Source: Mangrovicella endophytica
GTDB taxonomy: Bacteria; Pseudomonadota; Alphaproteobacteria; Rhizobiales; Rhizobiaceae
Reading direction: 5' to 3'
Length of the DNA stretch: 64,000 bases
Assembly (NCBI RefSeq): GCF_002893625.1
Contig: NZ_PKMZ01000002.1
Span: 1 to 64,000 of the forward strand
Below are positions 19,272-27,575 of the stretch, piece by piece. Both the position numbers and the translations under genes were made by a program. The stretch's first letter is position 1. Each line of letters opens with the position of its first letter. The notes under the pieces were generated by a model. The model did no database searches and was not told the origin of the DNA. It was given only the letters and a program-made list of their open reading frames with translations.

Positions 19272-22200
19272 GACGCACCCGACGGGCTTGCGCCGGCGCC
19301 GACCGCGCCGAGAAACCAGGCGAGATTGTTGTCGTTGCCGGCGGCGGTCTGACCTTGCGCGCCGGCGAAGATGAGGAAGTCGACCACGAGGCCGCTCGGA
19401 AAGCTCTTGCCGAGGATGCTGAGCTGCACGTTGTTGAAGAGGACGGCATAGACGGGCGAGCCGTCCTCCAGCTCCACCATCAGAAGGTTGGCGTCGCCGA
19501 ACACCGTCTTCAGGATGCCCTGCAGCTGGAAGCCGCCATAGCCGGCAAAGACCTGCGGCAGCTGGACGAGCACCGCGGCGGCGTCGGTCTCCGGCACGAG
19601 CCGCGAGGCGCCCCAGCCGATCACCAGCTTGGCCATCAGCCCGACCGTCGCGCTGGAGAGAAGCCCGAGCGAGCCGAGCGGCATATCGAATTCGAGTCCG
19701 AACTGGGGGGCGACCGTCACATTGGGCGGCGGTGGCGCAGGGCCGGTGACAGGCGAGACGACCGGCTGCGAACCGGCCTGTGACGATGGCTCGAGCTGCA
19801 GGACGTGAACCGGCGAAGCGCCGATCGAAACGGCAGTGAAGCCGCCCTGCGGCGCGGCGAGCTTCGACAGCTGCAGCGGCAGGCTGGCGAGCAGACTGTT
19901 CGGCCGGATCGCAGCGGCCGAGGGGGCGACGCTGATGGCGGAAAGGTCCCCGCTGACGCTTCGCTTGCCGATGATGCCGCCATCGGGACCGAGGGTGAAG
20001 GCGATGTCGACGGCGAGCCCGGAGAAGGCGAGCCCGTTCGTCACGGCGCTTGCGGGCTCAACGCCGAAGGAGAAGAGGTCGAGCTTTGGCGCCTGCTCGA
20101 AGGGGGCCGGCGAGAACCAGATCGCGCCATCCAGCGTGAACCGCGCCTTGACGTCGGTCGGTTCTGGACTGCCGGCGACAGGACTTGCGACAGGACCTGA
20201 TGCGACGGGTACCAGCGCCGCCCGGTCGAAAACCACACGCCGCAGCACACGGGAAGTGCCGTCCGGTACCGGCACATCGTAGACGAAGGCTTCGTCGCTG
20301 GTGAAGGTGACCACGGCGATGCCGTCCTGAAGCTGGTAGCGGCCGGCGATGGAGAGGGTGTTCTGCGGCGAGGCCACCGGGCTCGCCGGCCCACCGGTCA
20401 GTTGAACAGCGCGCCCGAACAGCGCGTTGACCGTGAGCCCGACGCGCGTCTTCAGATCCTGCAGGATCGAGTTGAAGAACACCGCCGTCAGCAGTTCCAG
20501 CTCGTAGGCGAAGGCGTCCGTCGCATCGTATGGCGGTGCCGGCTGGGTGCTCGAGGGATAGGCGATGACGCCGAAGAGCGAGCTGCGGGCGATCGCGGCA
20601 GCGCCATCCACCACCTCGACGCGGTTGCCCGAGATGCCGAAATGGTGGGCGCGCAGTGTGCCGTCGATGCCGCCGAGCAGCATTTGCAGGTCGGACGGCA
20701 TGGCGTTGCCGTCAATGGCGCAGTTGAGCGCGATCAGTCCCGTCCAGCCCGCGTCGTCCAGGATGGCGCGGAAGTTGGCGAAGGGGTCGTCGGCCGGCGG
20801 GCTATCGACGCCAAAACTGTTGGCGGATGTGGCCGGATGCGAGCCTGCATCCGCCGTTGCGATGGCGACGGCGATCTGCGCACGCGTGCCGGCGAGGTCG
20901 CGAACGAAGACGTCCCTGGCGGCCCAGAGGCCCGACGATGTCGCAAGCTGCCGAAGCGTGTCCTTGGTGTTGTATTTGAAGATCAGGATGGTCGCATTCT
21001 CGTCGACCGGCCCAATCGTGCCGACGTCGAGACGAAAGGTGAAGCCGGCAAGGGCGATCTCGTTCGCGAAAGGCCCGAGCGCGCTCGCATCGCTCACCAC
21101 CAGGAACAGCTCGTCGCGCAGGAGCTCGCCGGCGATCGCCTTCGGCACGATCGACGGCGATCCGGCGCCGGTGAGGCCGAGGATCTGCTGCGGGTTCTCC
21201 GGCGAGAGCGCCAAGGCGACGGAAGCCCAGCTGCCGTCATCATTGAGCGTGACGACGAAGCCCTGCTTGGTCTCGGCTGTGGCTGGCTTTGCCGCCGCTG
21301 TCGCCCTGAGGGCTCGTGCCGAGGGCAGGAACAGCGGGCCGGGCGAGCCGGCGGTGAGGCTGGCATGGCGGGTGCCTGCCAGCGCACGGGCCTCGAAGGC
21401 GGCATAGAGGTCGCCCGCCGGACTGCTGTCAGTGGCGGCAAGACCGCCATAGGGTGCGAGCGGAAACAGGCAGGGCTCGGCAGGCATTGCCAGGAGCGAA
21501 TCGACCGGTGCGGCATAGTCGCCACTGGCGACCGAGCCGAAATAGACCGAGGCGCTGGGCTGGCCGAAATAGCAACGTCCCCCGGGTGCGACGGGAAAGC
21601 TGAACCAGGCCGTCGTGCAGCCGTCGTCGAGCGCGGCGGTGCCGGCTGGATCATCCACCAGGCGGGCGGGAAAGGGCGATTGCAGCGCCACGAGGTCGCC
21701 GGGCTCGATCTCCAGATATTCGAGCCCGGTCAGCCCGCACATCCAGCGCGCCGGGCCGGCTGGCGCGGGCGAGCCGGCCGGCTGGTCGATGGCTTCGACC
21801 CGGTAGGTGCCGACCGGCGCGAGATAGAGCTGCGTCGCGCCCGGCGAGCTGCCAAGATCCGGCGTTGTGCAGAAGGCAAAACCGGGGGCTGCAAGCGCTG
21901 GGCTGCCGGCAAGGCTGCCTGGGAGGCCCAAGCCTTGCACCGGGGCCAGCGTGATGGTGCCGCCGGTGGTCGTCAGAAGGAAACCGGCGCTGAGGGTGGC
22001 GGCGGCGGTCTGATACGGGTTCGGCGGCGAGGCGCCGCCGAAGTCGAACGCCATTCCCGTTCGTGCCGCATCGGTCGGAAAGAGCGGGTGCAGCGCAATC
22101 AGAAAGCCAGCGACCGTCTGGCCGGGCTGCTGCGGCGCGTAGAAGGGGTAGTCGAGGATGTTCGTGGCGCCGCCGCCTTCCTGAGCGAACCGAATGCTGC

Positions 22201-22870
22201 AGCCAAAGCCGGCGAGGAGGGTGCCGAAATCGAGGCCGAGCCGGGTCTGGAAGGCGCCTGACGAGGCGCCGCCGAGCGGCAGCGTCACCGCCCAGGCAAA
22301 ATCGTCTTCCGGGTACCAGGCATACCAGTTCGACGGGGTGCCTGGGGGGAAGAGCTGGATGGTGCCGTTGGTGGCGGTCTTGGTCGTCAGGACGAGGGTG
22401 GAACTGGCCGCATCGAAGACGACGGCGGTGCCGGTTGCGATCGTCAGCGACAGCGGCGCCCAGCTGAACGGGTAGGCCCCGGCGCGCCGGTTGATCGGCG
22501 TCCGTGGTCCGCCGGCGCTCAGCTGGTAGAGCGGTAAAAAGGCGACGACCGCCGCCGGGTCGGGCTGATCCAGCCAGACAAGCGTGCGCGGGCTGGGCAC
22601 GCTGGTGCTCAGCGGCGGCAGACTCCTGCGGCTTGCCGCCACGAATGCGGGCGCCGAAGCTGCCGCAACAGGGCAGTTCAGAAACAGGTACCAGCCGGCG
22701 AGTGCCGGATCGTCCCAGATCGACTGCAGCGTGATGGTGTCGGAGGGCGAGGCATCGGCCGCGGTCAGATAGTAGGCATAGGCAGGCGAGGCCTCGCCTG
22801 CCGCGTCAGAGGCGGGCGCGATCGCATAGAGGCCGGGCACGATCGCCGGCAGGGGTGCGGCCGCGTCCAC
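19268..22870 (-). CDS. Very large beta-rich protein of unknown function (1200 aa)
   Basis: No family recognised. The GTG start (VDAAAPLPAIVPGLYAIAPAS) lies nine bases after the stop of the first cluster gene with a GAGGA ribosome site. It has no signal peptide. The body is Ala/Gly/Pro/Ser-rich with many short aromatic strands, a few Cys, and repeated G/A-S-P turns as in the 2366-residue protein. The C-terminal 200 residues (FGLEFDMPLGSLG, KLVIGWGASRLVPE, GGFQLQGILKTVFGDANLL, VYAVLFNNVQLSILGKSF, DNNLAWFLGAVG) look like an independent globular beta domain. Its place next to the giant gene suggests that the two form one structure, but this is inference. Confidence 0.78.
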   Translation of the reverse strand: MDAAAPLPAIVPGLYAIAPASDAAGEASPAYAYYLTAADASPSDTITLQSIWDDPALAGWYLFLNCPVAAASAPAFVAASRRSLPPLSTSVPSPRTLVWLDQPDPAAVVAFLPLYQLSAGGPRTPINRRAGAYPFSWAPLSLTIATGTAVVFDAASSTLVLTTKTATNGTIQLFPPGTPSNWYAWYPEDDFAWAVTLPLGGASSGAFQTRLGLDFGTLLAGFGCSIRFAQEGGGATNILDYPFYAPQQPGQTVAGFLIALHPLFPTDAARTGMAFDFGGASPPNPYQTAAATLSAGFLLTTTGGTITLAPVQGLGLPGSLAGSPALAAPGFAFCTTPDLGSSPGATQLYLAPVGTYRVEAIDQPAGSPAPAGPARWMCGLTGLEYLEIEPGDLVALQSPFPARLVDDPAGTAALDDGCTTAWFSFPVAPGGRCYFGQPSASVYFGSVASGDYAAPVDSLLAMPAEPCLFPLAPYGGLAATDSSPAGDLYAAFEARALAGTRHASLTAGSPGPLFLPSARALRATAAAKPATAETKQGFVVTLNDDGSWASVALALSPENPQQILGLTGAGSPSIVPKAIAGELLRDELFLVVSDASALGPFANEIALAGFTFRLDVGTIGPVDENATILIFKYNTKDTLRQLATSSGLWAARDVFVRDLAGTRAQIAVAIATADAGSHPATSANSFGVDSPPADDPFANFRAILDDAGWTGLIALNCAIDGNAMPSDLQMLLGGIDGTLRAHHFGISGNRVEVVDGAAAIARSSLFGVIAYPSSTQPAPPYDATDAFAYELELLTAVFFNSILQDLKTRVGLTVNALFGRAVQLTGGPASPVASPQNTLSIAGRYQLQDGIAVVTFTSDEAFVYDVPVPDGTSRVLRRVVFDRAALVPVASGPVASPVAGSPEPTDVKARFTLDGAIWFSPAPFEQAPKLDLFSFGVEPASAVTNGLAFSGLAVDIAFTLGPDGGIIGKRSVSGDLSAISVAPSAAAIRPNSLLASLPLQLSKLAAPQGGFTAVSIGASPVHVLQLEPSSQAGSQPVVSPVTGPAPPPPNVTVAPQFGLEFDMPLGSLGLLSSATVGLMAKLVIGWGASRLVPETDAAAVLVQLPQVFAGYGGFQLQGILKTVFGDANLLMVELEDGSPVYAVLFNNVQLSILGKSFPSGLVVDFLIFAGAQGQTAAGNDNNLAWFLGAVGAGASPSGAS

Positions 22871-22879
22871 GCTGCGTCC

Positions 22880-23278
22880 TCATGCGTCCGGCGACGCGAT
22901 CTGGTGGCTCGAACCCAGCTTCAGGTTGCCGGTGACATACTCGCCGTTGTTGAGGGCGATCCAGCTGACATCGGAGTAGCTGTTGAAGAAGATGTAGATC
23001 TGCAGCGATGACCACTGCATGCTGCCGGGCAGCGACATCACCGTGTTGAACGGTTTCAGACCACCGGTTGGGATGATGTTGAGGTAGTTGTCGCCAGGGG
23101 CGATGACGTTCTGTCCCGGTGTCTGGTTGTTCCATGTCGGCCCGCCGGAGGTCGGGGTCTGCGGCGTCCAGTTTGGCCCGGCTGCAGGATTGATGGAAAA
23201 TTGCTGGCCGCTGTTCACCGACATCTGCACGCCGAGATAGGACGCGTTGAAGATGGTGACGGTGGGGGTGTTGCTCAT
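22880..23278 (-). CDS. Small beta-rich protein, LFNA-motif paralog (132 aa), first gene of the cluster
   Basis: Unrecognised. The ATG at 23278 was chosen because GAGGATC lies just upstream; an open extension further upstream lacks a ribosome site. It opens TVTIFNASYLGVQMSVN, has a Pro/Thr/Asn-rich middle (NWTPQTPTSGGPTWNNQTPG) and ends SMQWSSLQIYIFFN...NNGEYVTGNL. It is paralogous to the 122-residue protein at the other end of the cluster. Being first and small, it may be made in excess over the giant proteins, as expected of a repeating subunit; this is speculation. Confidence 0.75.
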   Translation of the reverse strand: MSNTPTVTIFNASYLGVQMSVNSGQQFSINPAAGPNWTPQTPTSGGPTWNNQTPGQNVIAPGDNYLNIIPTGGLKPFNTVMSLPGSMQWSSLQIYIFFNSYSDVSWIALNNGEYVTGNLKLGSSHQIASPDA

Positions 23279-23341
23279 CGTGATCCTCGCTGGTGGGGAC
23301 GGTTCGCCTGGTGTGTGGCCGGGTGGTTCACTCAATCTTAG

Positions 23342-23368
23342 GTTGCATAATCACGCGAGCGATGCAAC
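23342..23368. promoter_or_regulatory. Inverted repeat upstream of the giant-protein cluster
   Basis: A perfect 7-bp inverted repeat GTTGCAT-N13-ATGCAAC lies 64 bases before the start of the first cluster gene, in the only sizeable gap before it (23279-23566). Its position suits an operator. No binding protein is assigned; the GntR regulator encoded next door is one candidate. The rest of the gap shows nothing that I can support. Confidence 0.4.
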
Positions 23369-23566
23369 TGCGTTGGGCGCGCTCGTTCGGGGCTGGCTCG
23401 ATGGCGGAGACAGGGATCGCGCGGTGCTCGGCGACTTTGCCGGCGGCTGTCGGGCAAACAGACCAAGCGCTCAGGTCAGAGATAAGGGCGCTGCTAAACG
23501 TAGCGCATTCCGACGCGCGCGGCTTCGGGTGCCGTTCTGCCAGGGCCGTGCGCGGTTAAGGGTGCT

Positions 23567-24334
23567 TCAGTGGCGCGGGTCGTTGCGTGGCCGCTGACCG
23601 GAGCCTTCGGTCACGCTGCCGGATGGCGCTGCGTCAGGAGCCGCGGCCGGTGCGAAGATCGAGCGGACATGGTTGCGGGAGCGGCCGATATGCTCGACCA
23701 GCAGACGGTCGACCGTTTCGGCATCCCGCGCACGCGCGGCCCTGGCGATCTCCAGATGCTGCGCCTCCAGTTCATGGAGCTCCAGCACCTTGAACTGCGC
23801 GAGGGCCAGAATGACGAACCGGTCGAACTGGCCGATGATGCGGCTTGCGGTGGCGCCGAGCTGGCTCTGGCCCGATGCACCGCTCAGAGCAATGTGGAAG
23901 CGCCGGTTGTAGCCGATGACGTCCCTGATATCGGCATGGGACATGCGCGCGGCCTCAACGACAGCATCGAGCTCAGCGTCGCTCGACCGCTCGACGGCAA
24001 GGCGCGCGCCCTCGCGCTCCAGCAGCAGGCGCAACTCGTAGATCTCGTCGGCCTCCCGCGCATCGACATCCTTGACCCGGTAGCCGCGGCGGGAGTGGAT
24101 CTCGATCAGCCCCTCCGACTCCAGCCGCAACAACGCATCGCGGATCGGCGACTTGCTCACGGCAAAGCGCTGTGCCAGCTCGTTCTCACGAAGATCCTGG
24201 CCAGGACGCAGAATGCAGGAGATGATCTCCTCATGGAGCTGACGATAGACTTCGTGCCGCAGCAGTCGTTCTTCCCGCTGGGTCAAAGCGTCATCTACTC
24301 CGTCACAGCCTGCCGGCAATCGCATACGGGCCAT
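23567..24334 (-). CDS. GntR-family transcriptional regulator, FCD domain
   Basis: A 255-residue regulator. The N-terminal winged helix-turn-helix (about residues 25-90) contains HEEIISCILRPGQDLRENELAQRF and KSPIRDALLRLESEGLIEIHSRRGYRV. The C-terminal FCD ligand domain (about 95-225) has YELRLLLEREGARLAVE, YNRRFHIALSGASG and EHIGRSRNHV, with the Asp/His positions that bind metal and a carboxylate ligand in this family. A low-complexity tail follows. It is divergent from the aldose-epimerase gene and lies upstream of the giant cluster in the same direction. Its target and ligand are not evident. Confidence 0.9.
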   Translation of the reverse strand: MARMRLPAGCDGVDDALTQREERLLRHEVYRQLHEEIISCILRPGQDLRENELAQRFAVSKSPIRDALLRLESEGLIEIHSRRGYRVKDVDAREADEIYELRLLLEREGARLAVERSSDAELDAVVEAARMSHADIRDVIGYNRRFHIALSGASGQSQLGATASRIIGQFDRFVILALAQFKVLELHELEAQHLEIARAARARDAETVDRLLVEHIGRSRNHVRSIFAPAAAPDAAPSGSVTEGSGQRPRNDPRH

Positions 24335-24581
24335 GCTGCCTGTGGTTGCGATTCCCTCCCGCCCCGACTGTAGCGGCCGTACTCCTCTTGTCCATGCGCA
24401 ACGTACCTCAACCTTCGTCTAACAGTGAACGGTGCGGCTACCGGATCGAGTGTGAGTGCATGATGCAGAGGACGAGCGCCCGCCGCATGGCGGCTGGAAG
24501 CGCCACCGACGCTTGCGATCGAGCGGCATCGGACATGTCGCCTCCAATGCGGGAGCGGCCGATCCACTTCATGGAAGCGGA

Positions 24582-25475
24582 ATGACCGTGGAGCCTGACG
24601 AGGCGATCGGCCTGGCTAGCGAAGGCTGGTGCGCATTCGTTTCGGCCAGAGGGGCGGAACTGCGCGCACTCATCGCCCCGGACGGACGGTCCTTCCTCTG
24701 GAACGGCGACCCCGCCTGGTGGGACGGGCGGGCGCCGCTGCTGTTTCCGGTGATCGGGCGAAGCGTGAACGACGCCGTGAACGTCGGCGGCACGGCTTAC
24801 GCGATGCCGCTGCATGGCTTTGCCCGCACAATGCTGTTCGAGCGCGCCGCCGTCTCGCCATCCGCCGCAACCTTTCTCCTGCGCGACAGCGAGGAAACGC
24901 GGCGAAGCTTCCCCTTCGCCTTCGAACTGGACGTGACCTACCGGATCGCCCCGGGCGCCCTGGCCCTGGAGGCGGCCATGCGCAACCGCGGCTGCGTGCC
25001 GATGCCAGCCTCGCTCGGCTTTCATCCGGGCTTTCCGTGGCCGCTGCCGGGCGGCGAGGGCTTGCCGCACCGGATCAGGATGATCGACGCAGCGCTGGCG
25101 CCGGTCCGTATGGGCGTCGATGCGAACGGACTGCTCACGGGTGCGGAACAGCCGTCGCCGTTCCGGTGCGGCCGGCTGCAGCTGGAACCGCAGCTGTTTG
25201 CCGAGCGGGCTCTGGTGTTTCCGGGCGGCGTCGGATCCCGGCTGGTCTATGAGACCAGCGATGGCAGCAGCTTCGTCGAGATGATTGTCGACGGCTTCCC
25301 GCACCTTGCCATCTGGTCGCGCCCGGATGCGCCTTTCGTCTGCATCGAGCCGTGGCTCGGCCTGCCGGCTTTCGCTGGCGACGACGGCGCTCTGGAAGGG
25401 CGGCGCAGTGGCGCGATCATCCCACCGAGCGACAGCGTCCGCTGCGCCTGCACCATCCGCTTCGGGCGAAGGTAA
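24582..25475 (+). CDS. Aldose 1-epimerase / mutarotase-family protein
   Basis: A 297-residue protein of the LacX/YihR-like galactose mutarotase family, which interconverts sugar anomers in the cytosol. Visible elements are GAELRALIAPDGRSFLWNGDPAWWDGRAPLLFP at the N-terminus, MPLHGFAR (catalytic His region, about residue 80), SLGFHPGFPWPLPG (second His, about 150) and FVCIEPWLGLPA (catalytic Glu region, about 255). The ATG at 24582 was chosen over an upstream frame that lacks homology. It is divergent from the GntR regulator, which may control it. Confidence 0.85.
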   Translation: MTVEPDEAIGLASEGWCAFVSARGAELRALIAPDGRSFLWNGDPAWWDGRAPLLFPVIGRSVNDAVNVGGTAYAMPLHGFARTMLFERAAVSPSAATFLLRDSEETRRSFPFAFELDVTYRIAPGALALEAAMRNRGCVPMPASLGFHPGFPWPLPGGEGLPHRIRMIDAALAPVRMGVDANGLLTGAEQPSPFRCGRLQLEPQLFAERALVFPGGVGSRLVYETSDGSSFVEMIVDGFPHLAIWSRPDAPFVCIEPWLGLPAFAGDDGALEGRRSGAIIPPSDSVRCACTIRFGRR

Positions 25476-25517
25476 GTCGAGGGAATGCTCCTGGTTGCGC
25501 GATAGCCTGAAACGAAA

Positions 25518-25550
25518 GAGCCGCGCTGACGTGCCCGGTCCGCGCGGCTC
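25518..25550 (-). terminator. Hairpin with short T-run between epimerase and ABC ATPase genes
   Basis: A perfect 9-bp inverted repeat GAGCCGCGC / GCGCGGCTC with a 15-base loop lies in the convergent gap. Read on the minus strand it is followed by TTTCGTTTC, so it could end the exbB-exbD-tonB-ATPase transcript. Confidence 0.45.
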
Positions 25551-25664
25551 AGGTCGCCCCGCCTTTGGGAGCATCAGGGCGACGGGGCTAGAGGTAGCAC
25601 CGCCGCAGGTGCGGTTCTGTGGGAGATTTGCCCGATCGAAAGGCAGGCGCTGGCTGTCGCGCCG

Positions 25665-26507
25665 TTACCGCAGATAGGCGATCGGGCTGCCATCGTCGGG
25701 ATGCGCCATGATCCCCATGCGCACGCCATAGATCGCGTCGAGCCGCTCCGGCGTCATCAGGGCGGCGGCGCTGCCGCGGTCGGCCAGCCTACCGCCCTTC
25801 AAGGCGATCAGCTCGTCGCAGAAGCGCGCGGCCATGTTGATGTCGTGCAGCACGACGACGACGCTGACGCCGCGGTCGCGCGCCAGCCGCTGCACCAGCG
25901 ACAGCACCTCCAGCTGGTGCGCGACATCGAGCGCCGAGATCGGCTCGTCGAGAAGCAGGCAGTCGGCGTTCTGCGCCACCAGCATGGCGATCCAGGCGCG
26001 CTGGCGCTCGCCGCCGGACAGAGTGTCGACTTCGCGATCGGCGAAGAGGTCGGTGCCGGTCAGCGCCATCGCGTCCGCCACCGCGCGGCGGTCCTCGTCA
26101 CCAAAGCGCCCGAGCGCGCCATGCCAGGGATAGCGGCCGAGCGCCACCAGCTCCCGCACCAGCATGCCGGCGGCAGATGGTGGCTGCTGCGGCAGATACG
26201 CGACCTTGCGGGCGAAGGCGCGGCTGCTCCACGCGTCGAGCGGCTTGCCGGCAAAGGCGAGGCTGCCGCCGGAGGGAAGCTGCTGGCGGGCCAGCAGCTT
26301 GATGAGGGTCGATTTGCCCGAGCCGTTATGCCCGATGAGGCCGGTGACGCGGCCGGCGCCGATCTCCATCGACAGCGGCGCCAGGATCTCGCGGCTGCCT
26401 ACGGCGAAGCGGGCGCCGTTCAGGGTGAACAGGGCTGAGGTCGGACCGTCGACGGCCGTGCCGTGCCGCAGCGTGGCTCGAGGCTCGCCTTCCAAGATTG
26501 CCGACAT
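25665..26507 (-). CDS. Iron-siderophore-type ABC transporter ATP-binding protein
   Basis: A 280-residue ATPase of the FhuC/FecE type, powering uptake of ferric siderophores across the inner membrane. Walker A GHNGSGKST (about residues 59-67), Q-loop YLPQQPP, signature LSGGERQRAWIAML, Walker B CLLLDEP and switch VVVVLHD are all intact. It starts six bases after the tonB stop, so it belongs to the TonB operon. It is an orphan: no permease or binding-protein gene lies beside it, and the next gene downstream is on the other strand. The partner permease must be elsewhere, or the ATPase is shared between importers. Confidence 0.88.
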   Translation of the reverse strand: MSAILEGEPRATLRHGTAVDGPTSALFTLNGARFAVGSREILAPLSMEIGAGRVTGLIGHNGSGKSTLIKLLARQQLPSGGSLAFAGKPLDAWSSRAFARKVAYLPQQPPSAAGMLVRELVALGRYPWHGALGRFGDEDRRAVADAMALTGTDLFADREVDTLSGGERQRAWIAMLVAQNADCLLLDEPISALDVAHQLEVLSLVQRLARDRGVSVVVVLHDINMAARFCDELIALKGGRLADRGSAAALMTPERLDAIYGVRMGIMAHPDDGSPIAYLR

Positions 26508-26513
26508 GGCCGG

Positions 26514-27575
26514 TCAGCCTCCGAACGCGATGGGAACGCTGATGCTCTTGCTCTCGCCCGGCGCCGGGAAGGGGCTGGCTTGCCGCACGAGCCGCAAAGC
26601 GTTGGCATCCAGCTTGGCATTGCCCGAAGAGACTTTGATACTGGCGCTCGTCACGCGGCCATTGGCATCGACGGTGAAGGACAGGACCACGCGCCCGGCG
26701 GTGCGACTCCTGATGCGCCGTGCGTAACGCCTGATGTGGGACTGGGCCATACTATCGTAGTTCGTCGGTGCCCGCGCGGCCGCCGTCGAACGCGACGACG
26801 CCTTCGAATCGGAGGCCGGCTGCTGCGACGATCGACGCTGCACCTTGCGCGGCGTCTCCTTGGCGGTCTCGGTCTTCTTCTCCGCACGGCGCGTTTCGGT
26901 GCGCTGACGCTTCGGCGGCGTTTTCTCGCGCTTCGGCTCCACCTTCTCGACGCGCGGCCGCGGCGGCGGGTTCGGCCGTGCGCGCGGCACGGGCACGTTC
27001 AGCACCGCGGCGGCCTCCTCGACCGGCGGGGTGGGCGGCAGCTCGACAGGCACCTCGGGCTCCGGCACCGGGATCACCGGTGGCGGCAGCTGGTCGGGCA
27101 GCGGCGGCAGATCGGGCTCGATCTGCTCCACGGGCTCGGGCTCCGGCTCAGGGAGGATCGGCGGCGGCAACTGGTCCGGCAGCGCCGGCAGCACCGGATC
27201 GGGCGGCAGCGGTTCGGGTTCCGGCTCCGGCTCGGGAAGCGGCTCCGGTTCCGGCTCGGGCGGGGTTTCGGCGACCTCCTCGGGCGGGGGCGGCTCCTCG
27301 GCTGCCGGCGGTTCGGGCGTCGGCGGCTCCTCGGCTGCCGGCTCGGGGGTCGGTTCGGGCGCCGGCGGCGGGGCCTCTTCCGACTCCGTCATGGGCTCAA
27401 GCTCGATCATCACCGCTTCGGCGAGCTCGGCTTCCGCGCCGTCCGCCTGCGGGGCGCGCATGACATACCAGGCGGCCCCGGCATGGGCCGCGACGATCAG
27501 GAGGCCGGCGATGCCCCAGCGCAGCGCGGTCGCGCGCCGGGAGCCGCCTTCGAGCTGGCGCGGATCGGCGATCAT
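26514..27575 (-). CDS. tonB: TonB energy-transducing protein
   Basis: A 353-residue periplasm-spanning protein linking ExbB-ExbD to outer-membrane receptors. An N-terminal transmembrane anchor (ALRWGIAGLLIVAAHAGAAWYV, about residues 17-38) is followed by a long Pro/Glu-rich spacer (about 60-190, with PEPEPEPLPEPEPEP-type repeats), a Lys/Arg-rich stretch and a C-terminal TonB domain (IRRYARRIRSRTAGRVVLSFTVDANGRV; ASPFPAPGE). The spacer carries alternating Pro-Glu and Pro-Lys/Arg blocks, as is usual. The ATG overlaps the exbD stop (ATGA), indicating coupled translation. Confidence 0.95.
   Translation of the reverse strand: MIADPRQLEGGSRRATALRWGIAGLLIVAAHAGAAWYVMRAPQADGAEAELAEAVMIELEPMTESEEAPPPAPEPTPEPAAEEPPTPEPPAAEEPPPPEEVAETPPEPEPEPLPEPEPEPEPLPPDPVLPALPDQLPPPILPEPEPEPVEQIEPDLPPLPDQLPPPVIPVPEPEVPVELPPTPPVEEAAAVLNVPVPRARPNPPPRPRVEKVEPKREKTPPKRQRTETRRAEKKTETAKETPRKVQRRSSQQPASDSKASSRSTAAARAPTNYDSMAQSHIRRYARRIRSRTAGRVVLSFTVDANGRVTSASIKVSSGNAKLDANALRLVRQASPFPAPGESKSISVPIAFGG

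Noticed and set aside
4764-23278. The cluster as a phage tail, contractile injection system or RTX adhesin operon
   Set aside because: No sheath, tube, baseplate, AAA-ATPase or RTX GGxGxD repeats and no type I exporter genes were seen.
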